Shown here piece by piece: positions 48,092 to 59,955 of a stretch of DNA of 64,000 bases. This stretch comes from Anopheles merus. Lineage: Eukaryota; Arthropoda; Insecta; Diptera; Culicidae. Where the stretch lies: the NCBI RefSeq assembly GCF_017562075.2, contig NC_054081.1:12154528-12218527 (forward strand). Direction: 5' to 3'. A program made the position numbers and the translations under genes. The first letter of the stretch is position 1. Every line of letters begins with the position of its first letter. The notes beneath the pieces are model-generated. The model saw only the letters and a program-made list of their open reading frames with translations. It was not told the origin of the DNA and did not search any database.

Positions 48092-48337
48092 CTAGATTTC
48101 ATCTTACTTATCCGGCGCTACAACCGCTTTGCGGTCTTGGCCTGCCTCACGGTCTTCGCCTGCCAGTCCGTTATCCCGGCCTTAATGGCGGACGCCTTCA
48201 CACCATCTTGCCACCCCAATTTGGGCCTACCACGCCTCCTCTGTCCTTGTGGACGGCCTAAAAAGACTTTACGGGCTGGGTCGTCCGTTTCCATGCATAC
48301 AACAAGGCCAGCCCACCGGAGCCTGGCTAGATTTCAT
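48092..48337. repeat. 11-bp target-site duplication around an RT fragment
   Basis: CTAGATTTCAT occurs at 48092-48102 and again at 48327-48337, exactly bracketing the retroelement fragment at 48103-48326. Confidence 0.8.
48103..48326 (-). pseudogene. 5'-truncated non-LTR retrotransposon, extreme C-terminus of ORF2
   Basis: The minus strand reads LARLRWAGLVVCM, then RKVFLGRPQGQRRRGRPKL and WQDGVKASAIKAGITDWQ. This is the conserved C-terminal tail found after the RT in several insect non-LTR families. It is open for about 70 codons. The 3' terminus on this strand is GCGCCGGATAAGTAAG. The flanking 11-bp duplication shows a single target-primed insertion truncated at its 5' end. The clade is not assigned. 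Confidence 0.75.
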
Positions 48338-48356
48338 CACCTGATCTTTTTAATGC

Positions 48357-48529
48357 TTCTTCTTCTTTTGGCTCAACAATCGTTGTCGGTCAAGGTCTGC
48401 CTGTACCACTACTACTTGTGGGCTTGGCATTCAGTGACTTATTGATAACCCCATAGAATTGGGGCTTGAACCCATGGTGGGCATGTAGTTAAGTGGTACG
48501 AGTTGACGGCTGTACTATGAGACCGTCTC
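48357..48529 (-). mobile_element. SINE200-like tRNA-derived SINE, 19 bp from an RT fragment
   Basis: Read on the minus strand, the head AGACGGTCTCATAGTACAG and B-box GGTTCAAGCCC lead to a body with CACAAGTAGTAG and an end at TTGAGCCAAAAGAAGAAG. TTTAATGC flanks it at 48349-48356 and 48530-48537. A segment after the B-box (the CGCCATACGTAGGAC region) is deleted. Confidence 0.85.
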
Positions 48530-48894
48530 TTTAATGCACCTTGGGGTAAACACCACCTTGTTTTGCCATTTTTCGAGCAGGTACTCGAATCTAATTCTAG
48601 CTTTAGGCTAGAATAATTTAGACTGAAAATTGCAGGCTAGTTTTATGTGTGGTTTTGTATGGAGTATTTACATGATTTCAGCCTCCAACTGTAAAACTCC
48701 ATACAAAAAGCTGACTAGAATCGTGAAGGGCCCCAAACATAGATTTACGACCTTGTAAGATGGCATGCATGTAAGCATGATTTTAAGACCTAAATTGATT
48801 TTTATCAGCTTCTCCACATTTTCGGCGAAAAAATTGTTAGAGTAGAGCTTTTGCATCATGTTGGTTCTTAAATTCTCGATTTAAGACGCAGCTG

Positions 48895-49332
48895 GGGGAT
48901 TTTGGACCGGTTCGCCCGCTAGGGTGTAATATCGCAAATCCGCCGAAATTCGTCTAAAATGATTGCATTGAGTGTTGGCGTCATTGCCTGCCGCGACGAA
49001 GCCAGTGGACGCGATGTCTGCCCTCTGACATGTTTGTTAATGTTTCCCAGGAACTATTTAGCTATCTTTTTCTCCAAACCAAGCAAACCGATATAGCGAT
49101 TGTTACCTCGGTCTCGATTTTCTAGCATCATTTGAAGCTTGTTGTCGCTCAGGGTCGGAATTGGGTTATCTTTGGGACTGGAATGCTCTGATAGTTGTCT
49201 AACAGTTCCAAGATGTTGCAGATGTCGTAACAGGCTTATATGACGTCCACAAACTGCCGCACGGAGTCCGGTTTTAGACGCTACGGAGTGCCGTTGTTTG
49301 ATCGCGCACGCTCTTGAACGAAGTTGCTTCAC
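48895..49332 (-). pseudogene. Possible decayed coding fragment of unknown identity
   Basis: One minus-strand frame is open for 92 codons (49332-49054), then after a single TAG continues about 45 codons (NINKHVRGQTSRPLASSRQ, then DEFRRICDITP) to a second stop. The persistence of one frame through isolated stops in otherwise AT-rich DNA hints at an old transposon or pseudogene. There is no recognisable domain, and chance remains possible. Confidence 0.2.
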
Positions 49333-50600
49333 TTTTTTACCATCACGATTCGAGTTTGACTGATAGAGGTATCAAACTCATGAAAAATCTACAATTTTTG
49401 ACCGTTTTTTTTTATTGAGGTGAACGTTATGTGTTGACTGTTTATGTTTAATTTAAAATTAGCATACGAATTAATATGCTAGAACCATCTCCAAAACACA
49501 GAGACTGAAGATGAATCCAGGTATATCTGAAGCAATATTTTAAGAAATAAGATTTACTGGTGAGCGAATAATATCAGCAACTCCTCTTCGCCTAAATAAT
49601 TCTGAAATAGCATCGAAGGAACAAGTAACATATCTTCCGCCTCTGATATAGAACAACATCAGTACAAAGAGTTTGAAGCACAGGCACTGTAGAAAAATTT
49701 ATTAGTAAATTAAATCATAATTTAATCTGCTCTCTTAGTTCAACATCAATCAATCGTGATATTCTGAGCAGATCAGAATGATGATCTACACAAGCTAGGA
49801 TAGATTTAGGACAAATAATTAAGCCTAGCATTTATGTATTTTTCGTTAGAGTTAGCTATGTAGTTTTAGTTTGAAAAAACATTTTCCTTCTCCAGTTTTG
49901 AAATGGTCAATATCGTGAAGAATTTAAATCAACGTATTTCAGTTGAACGTTACTTTTTTACTTACGATTGAATACTGTTTAAATTCAGCATGTCTACGTT
50001 TATTGGGCCTCTAAAAAGGAATATTATTTGTTGAAACCGTAGCCAAGTACATAACATTTTTAATTAAAAAAAAAAACACTTTTGAAACCCAGTACAGCTA
50101 AACTTCAAATTATTGATGTTTTGTTTACATGAATAAATGAAGAAAAAAAGTTATTTTAACCAATTCCTTTCAATAAAAACCTCACAATGCCTGTCAGTCT
50201 GTAATGATGCTAAAACTAGTCTCCATGCACTCCTTTACGTTGCTCACGGATTGTGATGCCTATTTTACAATTTTTTTTTTCTTTCAAATTGTCTTTTGGT
50301 GTATGTCAATTTAGCCCCAACCGATAGCTATGGTTGCCAATGTAATAATCTTACATGATATTTTAACGACTATTGTAATGTAAGAATCCAATTAGGGCTA
50401 TTTTGTTTTTAATTTCTCAGATTTTAATTGTAAGCGGACATTATTTGTTTTAGAGTCGGCTGTTAGTTGTATGTCGTACATAAACAGGAAAGGCATCAAT
50501 TTTAGTCTAATCAAGAGCTTAAAATTCCCTTGATATATTCCTAGCTTTTAATTTACTAATATGAAAAATAGTGCATTGTTTACAATAATCATCCATTTTA
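49333..50600. other. AT-rich intronic stretch, nothing recognised
   Basis: No repeat termini, SINE head or domain-bearing open frame was found. Confidence 0.4.
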
Positions 50601-53520
50601 AAATTCAAACTCCTTTTCAATGCCATTGTTTTGCCAGTGAAACAGTGCTTATATCAAAGGTGCCCATTTTGCTCCCTTACACGCAATTCAACACTCAATC
50701 AAAATGTGCTAGTCAGTTGTTTCAAACTCCAACAACTACCAGTGCGAAAGTGATGTTTATGTCAGCTACCACACCTTCAAACTCCCAAGACATCAACAGC
50801 TTAAAAGAGCGACTTGTCCTTCGTTCTACTACCGCTCACTGGCATCGCACGCATTGCCTAGCGAGGGGAAAGCCTTAAACCAATCGAAAACAGCAAAATG
50901 TACCGGCAAACCTTCACCGCGGTCATGAGATGTCTTACTGCCTCTGCCCGTCAGCGTGTGAAGAGTCAAATGCAGCGGTCAGCGGAAGCACTGACAGGCG
51001 CGTCTTCATTGTTGTGTGTGTATGTTCTTGTTCCCTTCCCTGTTGCTTCCCTTCCTACATCCCCCACCCCCTCGGTACACTAAAAACAACAATCAATGTA
51101 AATACTGGCTGCAGGGAGCTTACCGCTTATCGATTTTCGATCCCGGAACCGACTGCTGACAGCTCATCCCCCATCGCGATTGCTCATCCAGCCCGCACAT
51201 CAAAGCGGGCGAACACTGCGGCGGACAGGTTGGCTCGGGCTGGCGAGAAGGAAAAGCGTCACGGAGCAACACGGATGATAGGTTGCCCCGCTTTGTTTAC
51301 TGCTTTGTCAAAGGGAGTGGCTTTGGGGCCCGGCGCCCATCGAGTGAATGATTTTTTGGAGTTGTTTCACTGCCCCCCCCCCCCCCCGTTGCTTCCGCCC
51401 GCGGGGTTGCTTTCTAAATTTTCGCCCATCGCACGCCGGCACGGCCCGCAGCGCAACTTAGGGAGCGTCTTGGCGAGGACGTTTTACGACCCTGCTACTA
51501 CTCCGCACCCTGCCGGCAGCGTCTCGCGTTCCCCCGGGGACCGCTGATCGCCGGCTGGGTGAGCAGCGTTTGATTGTGCCGTTGCCCGCCCGCTCCTGAT
51601 GCAATATTCCGAGCACGGGCACTGGGCTGACTTCGGTTTCTTTTTTTTTTTTTTCTTGCTCCTTTTTCTTGTGAAGCTAAGGGATTTGGCTCCCTCCAAT
51701 TGGAAAATGGAAACAGTTTAAGTGATTTTTGGGGCAGAGCAGGGAAAACAAAATCAAACGTACATACGTGCCGGTGGTGTAGAGCATTTTCTTTCCTGTT
51801 TCTTGGTTGCTGATGTGTTTGTTTTCTTTTTTTATTCTGGCAAAAGAAGCTCCAACCGTTCCGGGCCGAAGCGTGTGTGTGTGTGTGTATGTTTTGAAGC
51901 ACACGCACGCACACCAATCGACTGCAAAGTGAACGCGCCGCTGATCCATTTCGAGCGGTAATTACAAGCTTTTAACCCACGCTATTATAGGTTTTATAAC
52001 CCGCAAGCAACACGGCTCCGGATGAATGTTTATGTTTTATGTTTTTTGGCAACCCACATCATCCAGCGATAATGGTCCCTAAAATTGCAAAGAACATGTT
52101 ATGTTAAAAAAAAAAAAACAAAAAAAAAAACTATTTCGCACGGGAAAGCCTCTGCAAAAGCGCATTGCACACAATTGCAAACGCCTCCGGGGTTGACAAT
52201 TTCGAAACGTGTCCGGGGAAAAGCCAAAGAAAAGGCAGGACGGGGGGAGAACATTTTTCGATTCGATTGGGCCCCGCCGCACGACAGATCAAGCACGCGG
52301 GCACGCAATCATTAAACGCTAACGAACAAATCCTGGGCACACATCCTTTTCGGCGTGCGTGAAATATTTGTGCGCGTGCAATTTACGCCTCGATTCATTC
52401 CACCTACGTGATGGGATTAAATTGACGCTTCTTCTTGTCCGGCGGGCGGCTGGGGCTGTCTCCTCCTGCTTGGCTGACCTAGGGAGCTCCAGTAACCGTG
52501 TGTTAGCAGGTTCGGGGCTGGAAGTGGCAGTGGCCGTGGGCCTCTTTGTGCTCCGTACAAAAAAAACCCCTTGCCGAACCCATAATTGCGCTCATTATCA
52601 TAATTTTAAGCACCCGTCTCCCCCTGCAGTCCTGCTTGCTCCCCTCTTCTCCCCCACATCGACCCGGAACAGCGAAACAAAGCAAAAAATCAACACCCGC
52701 CGCTTTAATTTGTTTCTTTTCAATCACGCCTCATCTCGTTTCGTGATCGCGATTATCGCCAAAGGGGTGGCTGGGGAAGCCCGCAACCGCACCAGGAGGG
52801 GACAGTTCGAACGGCGGGGAGAATGACTGTTTTTGTATATGAACTTCCTGTGCATGACTGCGTGATTTTATACAAATTTCCCATTCGTTTGGCGCGATGA
52901 GTGCATTGTTCCTCGGCAAAGCGGTTCCGGCTTCCGGGAGAGCGTTTTGTGCGAAGATTTCGTGCGATTGTGTGTGTTTTCCCCCCTTTCCCCCTCCCTA
53001 AAGCCCCATGCCGGGAGTTTCGGGATCGGTGTGTGGAGAAAAAAGAAGGAAGAAAAAAAAAACATCACGTCACATTGTTTGACATCGGCAATTGGTAGCC
53101 GATTTTCCGACTGGATGTACGGCGACGGGGCAGGGGTAGAGTTGGCGGGGCAGTCGCATTTTGGCATTGGTGGAGGCGCAGGGTGAATGCAGCGGCACCA
53201 GCACTGTCGCGACATGACAAAAGAATGTTTAAATGAAGCCACTGCTACATGCTGTTCGGGGGAGGGGACACACACACACGCGCACACCCAAAACGGAACG
53301 GATCGTGCATTTGTTTGTTTTCTTCTTCTTTCTTTTCTTCTTTTTCCTCGATTTGGGCGCCTCCATTGCGAGAGTTTTGATTTTGCGCCCGCCCAAAACC
53401 AGTTAATTGGCTCGGCAAATCCGGTCCAGCTGTCACCCGGTTTCCGTGGCGATCAACACTGATTGGCAAGGTGATCGATGGAACGGCAGTTGCTTGATGA
53501 CTTGGCATTAGTAGCAGCAG
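50601..53520. other. GC-richer intronic block
   Basis: Unique-looking DNA with poly-C near 51373-51387, poly-T near 51642-51653, a GT run near 51874-51889 and A-rich runs near 52106-52130. Long ORFs overlap on both strands without domains. No gene is called. Confidence 0.4.
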
Positions 53521-53904
53521 CTGCAGCTACACCTTTTTACGTGTTCATTTGCGCCTATATTAAGGTATATTTTCACACAATTGGTACAATGGAATGGCAC
53601 GATTGCACATGGCTATTTTTTTAAAATAAAAATACTTTTTACTTGATGCTTCCAATTACTAACATTTTCGATACTTGAATGAGCCAATTGGCGTTAAAAT
53701 CTAACATTCTTCTTAGAAAGCCATTTGTGGCTTGCAGTTACCTTATACCTCGGTAGTCTCGGTTTACTTAAAGTTATCCGTTGATTTTATTGTCTATTTC
53801 GCTAGTGATTTAGAGTTGGGAGATTCAGGATTCGGAAGATTGGAAGATTCAATCCCTAGAAAGATTCGATCGGATCGGATCCAGTTTGTAAGATTTGTTT
53901 GGGA

Positions 53905-54003
53905 TTGGGATTCGTTTGCGATTCGAATGGGATTCGGATTGGGATTAGAATTGCGATTGGGATTTGTATTGCGATTGGGAATGCAGTTGGGATTGGGATT
54001 GCG
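53905..54003 (+). repeat. Degenerate (GGGATT)n hexamer array
   Basis: Repeated GGGATT, TCGGATTGGGATT and GCGATTGGGATT units run for about 100 bp. Hexamers of this composition recall G-rich telomere-like repeats, but the array is internal and imperfect. Confidence 0.75.
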
Positions 54004-54517
54004 TCAAATTCAAGGTGTATGAACATGACAAGGTGAAGTTGTTCAGCAAGGAGCATTAAGAAGATCAGGTGGTGGAATCTAGAAAATTTTGAAATTTCGT
54101 GTTTTTTCCGTGAAGTTTCTTTTTTACGTGTCTTTTTCCGTGACTGAGCAAACCCTTCGAATGTGTGAAATCTGTGACCGTTACCCAGAGACAGATCCGT
54201 GTTGTAGTATATACCAAGTTACCTTTGGAGGCGCCAAAATTAAGAAATCGTCATAATACAATCGCGCGGTAAAACATCATTCAGGGAACCTCTGGCCTCT
54301 CTTTTAAATGATTTTCTTAATTAATTAATTGTTCCCAAAGGATGTTTCGTTTGTTTCCCAATTTCGTTTTGGATTTGTCCCTCAAGTTTTTAAGCGTGTG
54401 TGTTGTTTCAAAAATGTTGGAATGATAAAAACTAATCCTGTTGTTTAGTAAATTTTTTGTTGTAAATTCGGTGGTTTATTGACTGTTCCATTTCTTTTTA
54501 ATCTATGTTGAAACCCT
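54004..54517. other. AT-rich intronic stretch, nothing recognised
   Basis: No gene or repeat boundary was recognised. Confidence 0.35.
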
Positions 54518-55249
54518 ACACAGCAAATTTTCTAAAAACACATTAAGTCAAGTTATCTAAAACGGTTTATTGACAGAACATTTTACAATATTTAGATTTA
54601 CAGCACTTTCGTATGATTTTCGGTAAAATGATTTACTGAATGCATTTCCGTAATAAACATAATTTAGGAAGGTATCAAAATCAATTACCAATTAGTCGTT
54701 TGAATAAATATCCGTAAAACTAGATATCGGTAAGTGCAAAACGTTGATTTGGCAGGCGCTTACAGACAACCTAAAATGGTTTCTGATAAATATTTAGCCT
54801 TACAGAATTAATTAATTAAGTATTGGCAGCCGTATTGGTTTGTTAAATTAGTGGATTAGTGGATTACAATCCACTGTGCTAGATAAAATTTCGTTTTGTC
54901 TGATAGCGCTTAATTTAACTATCAAACTTCTTACGACAAAATGCAGTATTAACACTGTATCAAACAATATGAAACATGGACGAACACATGCTGAGGTACT
55001 GGGAATAACTGCACATCAATAAACAAGCTCAATTGGAAACAAATATTTCGTGCCTTTTTAATCGCCACCAATAATTGAACAATCAGTAATGTCAGAATGG
55101 CTTTACTACGATTTCAGTAAACAAGCAGTCATTTTGGTGAGCAGCTAACGTTGCTGAATGATTCTTATCACTGATAGGATTACTGGAATTTCAGATTTAA
55201 ACAAATTTAGCTACATTTTTCTGTACTGCAGTAAAATGCATTTCTGTGT
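54518..55249. mobile_element. Probable TA-inserting MITE-like element
   Basis: The left end CACAGCAAATTTT is preceded by TA, and the right end AAATGCATTTCTGTG is followed by TA. Terminal identity is limited to CACAG plus scattered matches, but the interior repeats words such as TTTACTG / CAGTAAA and CGGTAAA / CCGTAAT in both orientations. It has no coding capacity. Confidence 0.4.
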
Positions 55250-55593
55250 AGCATCTGTTGCATGGAACGCATACATAACAATGTTACGGTGTAAAAGAAG
55301 ATTAAAGGCAAACGTTTTAGATTTAAGAATGTATTGAAGTGAAGTGAGAACTGGAATAATATTGTAAGAATCAACAGAAGTAATCAAGCACTGTAATGTA
55401 GAAAACACGCAATATAGGATATTAAAATGCATGCAGGAAGACTAAGATATTGGTTATTTAAATTTGACAAAAATTGCACATGTGCTCAAATGTGCTTTTT
55501 GTGGTAGCCTGTGAAAGAGTGAAGATACGATGCAAAATCAGTTAAAAAGATACTTATGGAATCACAGAGGTGAAAAAATCACAGAGGTGGGGA

Positions 55594-55778
55594 CTATATT
55601 CCGTGATATAGTCGTCAATTTGTGCGGCTTAATAATATGGCCGTCATGAGTTCAATCCTGGAATAGACCGTCTTCCCGTATCAAAGACTAATTATCCAAC
55701 TGCGTGAGGCTCAATAGGTCCCCAAATCCTGTATAGGATATATATTTTTGTCGAGGGTGTCAGGATGTCGCGCTACGT
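55594..55778 (+). mobile_element. Diverged tRNA-derived SINE
   Basis: The head GTGATATAGTCGTCAA and B-box-like GAGTTCAATCC align with the other SINE heads. The body (AATCCTGTATAGGATA, then GTCAGGATGTCGCGCTACG) corresponds to the subfamily seen at 30895. Several substitutions in the promoter boxes suggest an old, inactive copy. Boundaries are approximate. Confidence 0.6.
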
Positions 55779-56470
55779 TTTTACCCAGAGGCAGTTCCTT
55801 GTTTAAAAGTCAACAAAATATCTAAATATCTAAATAACAAAAAACTAGTTCACTGTTTGCATTTTTTACAAATATTTTATTTTTTACGAGTACTGAATAA
55901 AGTATTAATTTTCTTCTATTATTTCATATAAAAAGTTTTATATTATTTTAAAGTCTTGGTGTAATCAGGATTACATATTTTGCATATTTTTAGATTGTCC
56001 ATCAACGGTGTTTCCGGTAGTGCCAAAACTATTATCAATTACTGGCCAGTGGTTGGTTTAATATTTTTTTTTATATTCGCCATAAAAGTCATTCAAAACA
56101 AATACGAATTTGATCGTCTTTCTATGCAAAAAGTCTTTTGTACTTGTAAAGAAGAATTTTCTATTCATTTGTTTGCTCAATCATGAAGAAAGCCAAAACA
56201 AAACAAAAATGCCTGAATTCCAAGTGTCCAATAATAATTATTCTGTATATGCGTATTTGTAGACTTGTCGTCCTGGCCATCAAGCCCAACTTCGAATGCA
56301 TGACGAGTTTGTGTAGGCCTTCAAATATTGTCTTCAAAGTTCGTAGCAATCATTGATTGCTTAAAACGCTATCACCACATTCCAAACACTTACTTTTAAG
56401 AATGTAATACTTTGAGATGGATTCAGTTATCGGTTCATATGTGCATTAATAAAGAAAATCAACCTCTTTT
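55779..56470. other. AT-rich intronic stretch, nothing recognised
   Basis: No repeat termini or coding features were recognised. Confidence 0.35.
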
Positions 56471-57949
56471 AAAAGCAAACTAAAATGTGGAGGTTTAGCT
56501 AGGGGCCCTCTTTAGGGCGGCATCCTCCACGGCCGCTCAGTCCGCTTAGAAGGAAAATCCACCGCTACCATTTCCCAAACGACGCGAGCGGTTATGTAAC
56601 CGCGATGCCCAATCGCCTCAACCCCCTCCCCAAACACCTGAGCAGTCGACGGACACCTATGCCGATGCAACAACACGCAGCATCGCAACGATGCTACACA
56701 TTCCAGCAGCTACATTTTATAGGTTTGCCAAAATATTCGGGCCCGGGAGAGCGCGCACCGTTCATCTATGCAATCCGTTGCGCATTCCCATCCATGCCGA
56801 TGGCCCGTGATACCCTTTTCCGTGTTTCCGTGGGGAATTCGAAACAAAAACCACTCCGATACTGTTCCTGATGCGGAGTAGGGCAGACAGGGTAAGCCTG
56901 AATGGGGGATAAACAGAGAGAACTAGATTGAAATAGTGTGCGGGAGAGAGTGGGAGTTTAGGTGCGCCACCGCTGCCGCCGCAGCAGCAGCAGCAGCAGC
57001 AGCTGGCCACTGGGTGAATGAAATTATTCGGATCATGCGAAAAATGCCCCGTTACCGACGATGGGGAAGATTACACGCCCGTAATACGGGAGAAAATGGA
57101 AGCTCCCAGGATCGTCGGTTTGTCGGGCAAATATAATTGAAAAGCATCTCCCTACACTCGTTGCTCACCGTGCCAGCAGCATCCTTGAGCATCCTTGGCC
57201 CCTTACTGTCGGCAGTTTCCAATCAGTCCCTGGGCAGGGCACAGGGCAATGCCGGAACTTGAACGGTACCGGTGGGGACGGCGGTTTGTAATTGAATCTA
57301 AGCTTCTCTAGCCTATCCTCCGCCCGGCTGGTGGATCGTTTTTCGGGAGTTTTGTGGTTGCACCGTCGAATGCCTTCCCACCTGCTCCTCCCCTTTCTAT
57401 CTCTCTCTCTCTCTCGGGGGTTTACTTTTCAACGCGTCTTCAAGAGTTTGGCCTCTTGATATCTTATGCTCGACAAAACAGTGCCAGTGGGTTTCCGGAG
57501 CGGATCTGTTGAGTGGCTGGGATGGGTTGTATCTTGTTTTGCTCACCTTCGCCGCCGCCCCGGAAAAAGATTGCTGGTGGAAAGTGCGCGCATGCATACC
57601 CCTTCACCTCCTATCGCTCAAGAGCCCTGTCAGCTAGCAGTAGGTACGAGGGACCGAACAGGGCAGAGGGTTGAACCTATTTTATGCCTTTGCAGAAACA
57701 GGCAGGAGGTAAACCATTGACGCCATTCGGGTCACCATTCGATCGGGTTCCTTTTTTTGTTCTTTTCCGCCTTGATAAGAAGTTGGGGCATGATTCGGAC
57801 AAGGCAAATAAGAATCTAGACTGTTCCAAAGCAGGGAGCAAGTAAAACAACACGTTTCTCACAGCTATGGTGGAATCACATCTGCCAAGTCTCTAGTGGA
57901 TCACAAGATGTTGAGTGTTTGAAAGACACTCACCTCCGGATTTAGTGAT
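56471..57949. other. GC-richer intronic block
   Basis: It contains a (CAG)n run at about 56980-57003 and a CT run at about 57399-57416. No gene is supported. Confidence 0.4.
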
Positions 57950-58424
57950 GCGCGTTCCGGAATACATCTAGTAGACCCGTTCGGTTCCTCAATCGGAACG
58001 ACCTAGCAACTAGGTTCAACATTTTGAACTCTATAGGTACAGGTGTGATCTAGGAACTGGTCTTCAAATTTTGAACGTGAGAGATATAGCCTGAATGGCA
58101 GGAACGATCCAAACGGTTGGAAGGATATGTACCTTGTACCGACCAGGTTCAAAATCTTGAAGCACGTGTATTCTGTAGAAACAATTCGAGTGGTCGAAAC
58201 GGTCGGAACAAGGTAAAATGCTGAACGAAGTAGGTTTGGACATATCAACCAGGGATCAAGGTTTAACATTTTGAATTAAATAGGTTTGGGCGGGAACGAT
58301 CTAGGAACTAGGGTTGAAATAGGCTCAATCGAAATGATCGTAACGATCGTAAAATTGTGGAAGGATATGTACGGTCAGTACGGCTGGAACTAGGTTCAAC
58401 ATTTTGTACTCTGTAGATTCTGTA
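57950..58424 (+). repeat. Degenerate minisatellite, left part
   Basis: Imperfect tandem units combine CTAGGAACTAGGTTCAA, CATTTTGAAC, ATTCTGTAGAAAC and GGTCGAAACGGTCGGAAC. The same unit types resume at 59721, so one array was split by an insertion. Confidence 0.7.
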
Positions 58425-59720
58425 CCCAAGGAACATTTTAAATCTTATTATAATTTTAACGATGTTCCTACGGTTATTTTATTAAGCCTTCCCTTTTTCA
58501 TTGGAAAGTCGTGTATGATCTAATAAGACTAAAATAAAACTCATTTAATACTGAAAGAGCCCATCTACAGATCTCTGTTAAGACTAGTACAGTAGAACGT
58601 CGATTATCCGGGCAGCTCGGGACCGGACGGTTGCCGGTTAACCGATTTGCACGGATAATCGGCCAAGAAATGTCAAATTCATATAAAAATTATAAAATTC
58701 TCTAGTTTTATAATTAATTCACGATGAATCAATCGATTAATCGTTATTAGAATATTATTTTAATCAATAGGTTTAACAACTGTTCATGAACAAAAATTTA
58801 TTTCGAAAATACCACTAGACACTACAGAGCTGCACAAAAAATTGGTTGCCTACTTGACTATCGCTGCATGTCCCGCATGTGCCGCATGAACAACTATCAC
58901 ATTTATACGCACGGTAAAGCCGCCCGACGGTTAATCCGCCCCCGGATAATCGACGTTCTACTGTAGTTTAAATCTTTTCTAGACCTTGTAGACGTGTGTC
59001 GCAAAAAATTATTAAAATTACAGCATATTGCTATGGATATGGTCTTGAGACGAAACATGGCTGACACATATAGCACACACAAATGAACAAACATATTAAT
59101 AAAAATGGATTCCATTGGCTTAAGATCAGAAGAATTTTCCTGCTCACAAGTTCAGTTGATGTTAAGTGCTATATTTGTGGCTAAGATGGTTTTAAACAGC
59201 AAATAGCTTTAGGAGGCGCTTGTGCAGACTAATCTTTGCAGAGGATAAAATCACCCATTGCAAGCAAAAGGAAAACAAATAAATATATCATGGCTGAAAA
59301 CTGCAAAATACAACTTATGTAGAAGTTAAAAATACTCGTATTATCCACGTTTTGCGTTAATAGTGTATTTTGGGAACAACCTCCAAGTTTCCTTCGTCCA
59401 AGACTTAATATGCATTTAATAAGACCAATTGATATTGATGCCTTAGTCACAAATAACAAGTCTTTAGATGTCCTTAAGAATACATTTACAGGTTGATTGA
59501 AGTCAACCATCAAAACTCAAATTTTAGTTTTAACAGACAGTCTTATAAGCGTCTTCAGAACGTTTTAAACGTTTAACAACTGTAAAGACTGGTAAGCATC
59601 TTCAAAAGACATGTTAAGACTATGTGGCTCATAGTCGGCTCATGACTTAAGAACACTCATAATAAAAAAAATGCTTTAAGACATGTTAAAGTGTGAAAGG
59701 TATTGGAAATGTTTCTTGTG
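58425..59720. mobile_element. TA-inserting element within the minisatellite, itself containing a MITE
   Basis: The ends CCCAAGGAACATTTTA and the inverse of CACAAGAAACATTTCC form about 16 bp of imperfect terminal inverted repeat. The left flank ends ATTCTGTA and the right flank begins TAGAAAC. Removing the element and one TA restores ATTCTGTAGAAAC, which is exactly the unit found intact near 58167. The interior (about 920 bp without the nested MITE) has no coding capacity recognised. Confidence 0.7.
58590..58963. mobile_element. Pogo/Tigger-like MITE nested in the 58425-59720 element
   Basis: The left end CAGTAGAACGTCGATTATCC and right end GGATAATCGACGTTCTACTG are perfect 20-bp inverses, flanked by TA at 58588-58589 and 58964-58965. 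Terminal sequences of this kind are characteristic of the pogo/Tigger branch. The 374-bp element is non-coding. The perfect ends suggest fairly recent mobility. Confidence 0.85.
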
Positions 59721-59955
59721 TAGAAACGATCCGAGTGACAGGAACGGTCAGAGCTAAGTTCATAATATTGAAATAAGTAGGTTCGGACATATCAACCTAA
59801 GAACAAGGTTCAAAATCGGAACAATCGAAACAGTTGGAACTAGGTTCAAAATTTTAAAACCTTTTAGTTGAAACGGTTGGACCGATCATTACAGCTGGAA
59901 CTAGTAAGAGTAGTCGGAACTATCGGAACGGTCAAAACAATCCTTGTTCCGTCTT
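59721..59955 (+). repeat. Degenerate minisatellite, right part
   Basis: It continues the unit types of 57950-58424: GGTTCGGACATATCAACC, AGGTTCAAAATTTT, GTTGGAACTAGG and GGAACTATCGGAACGG. Confidence 0.7.
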
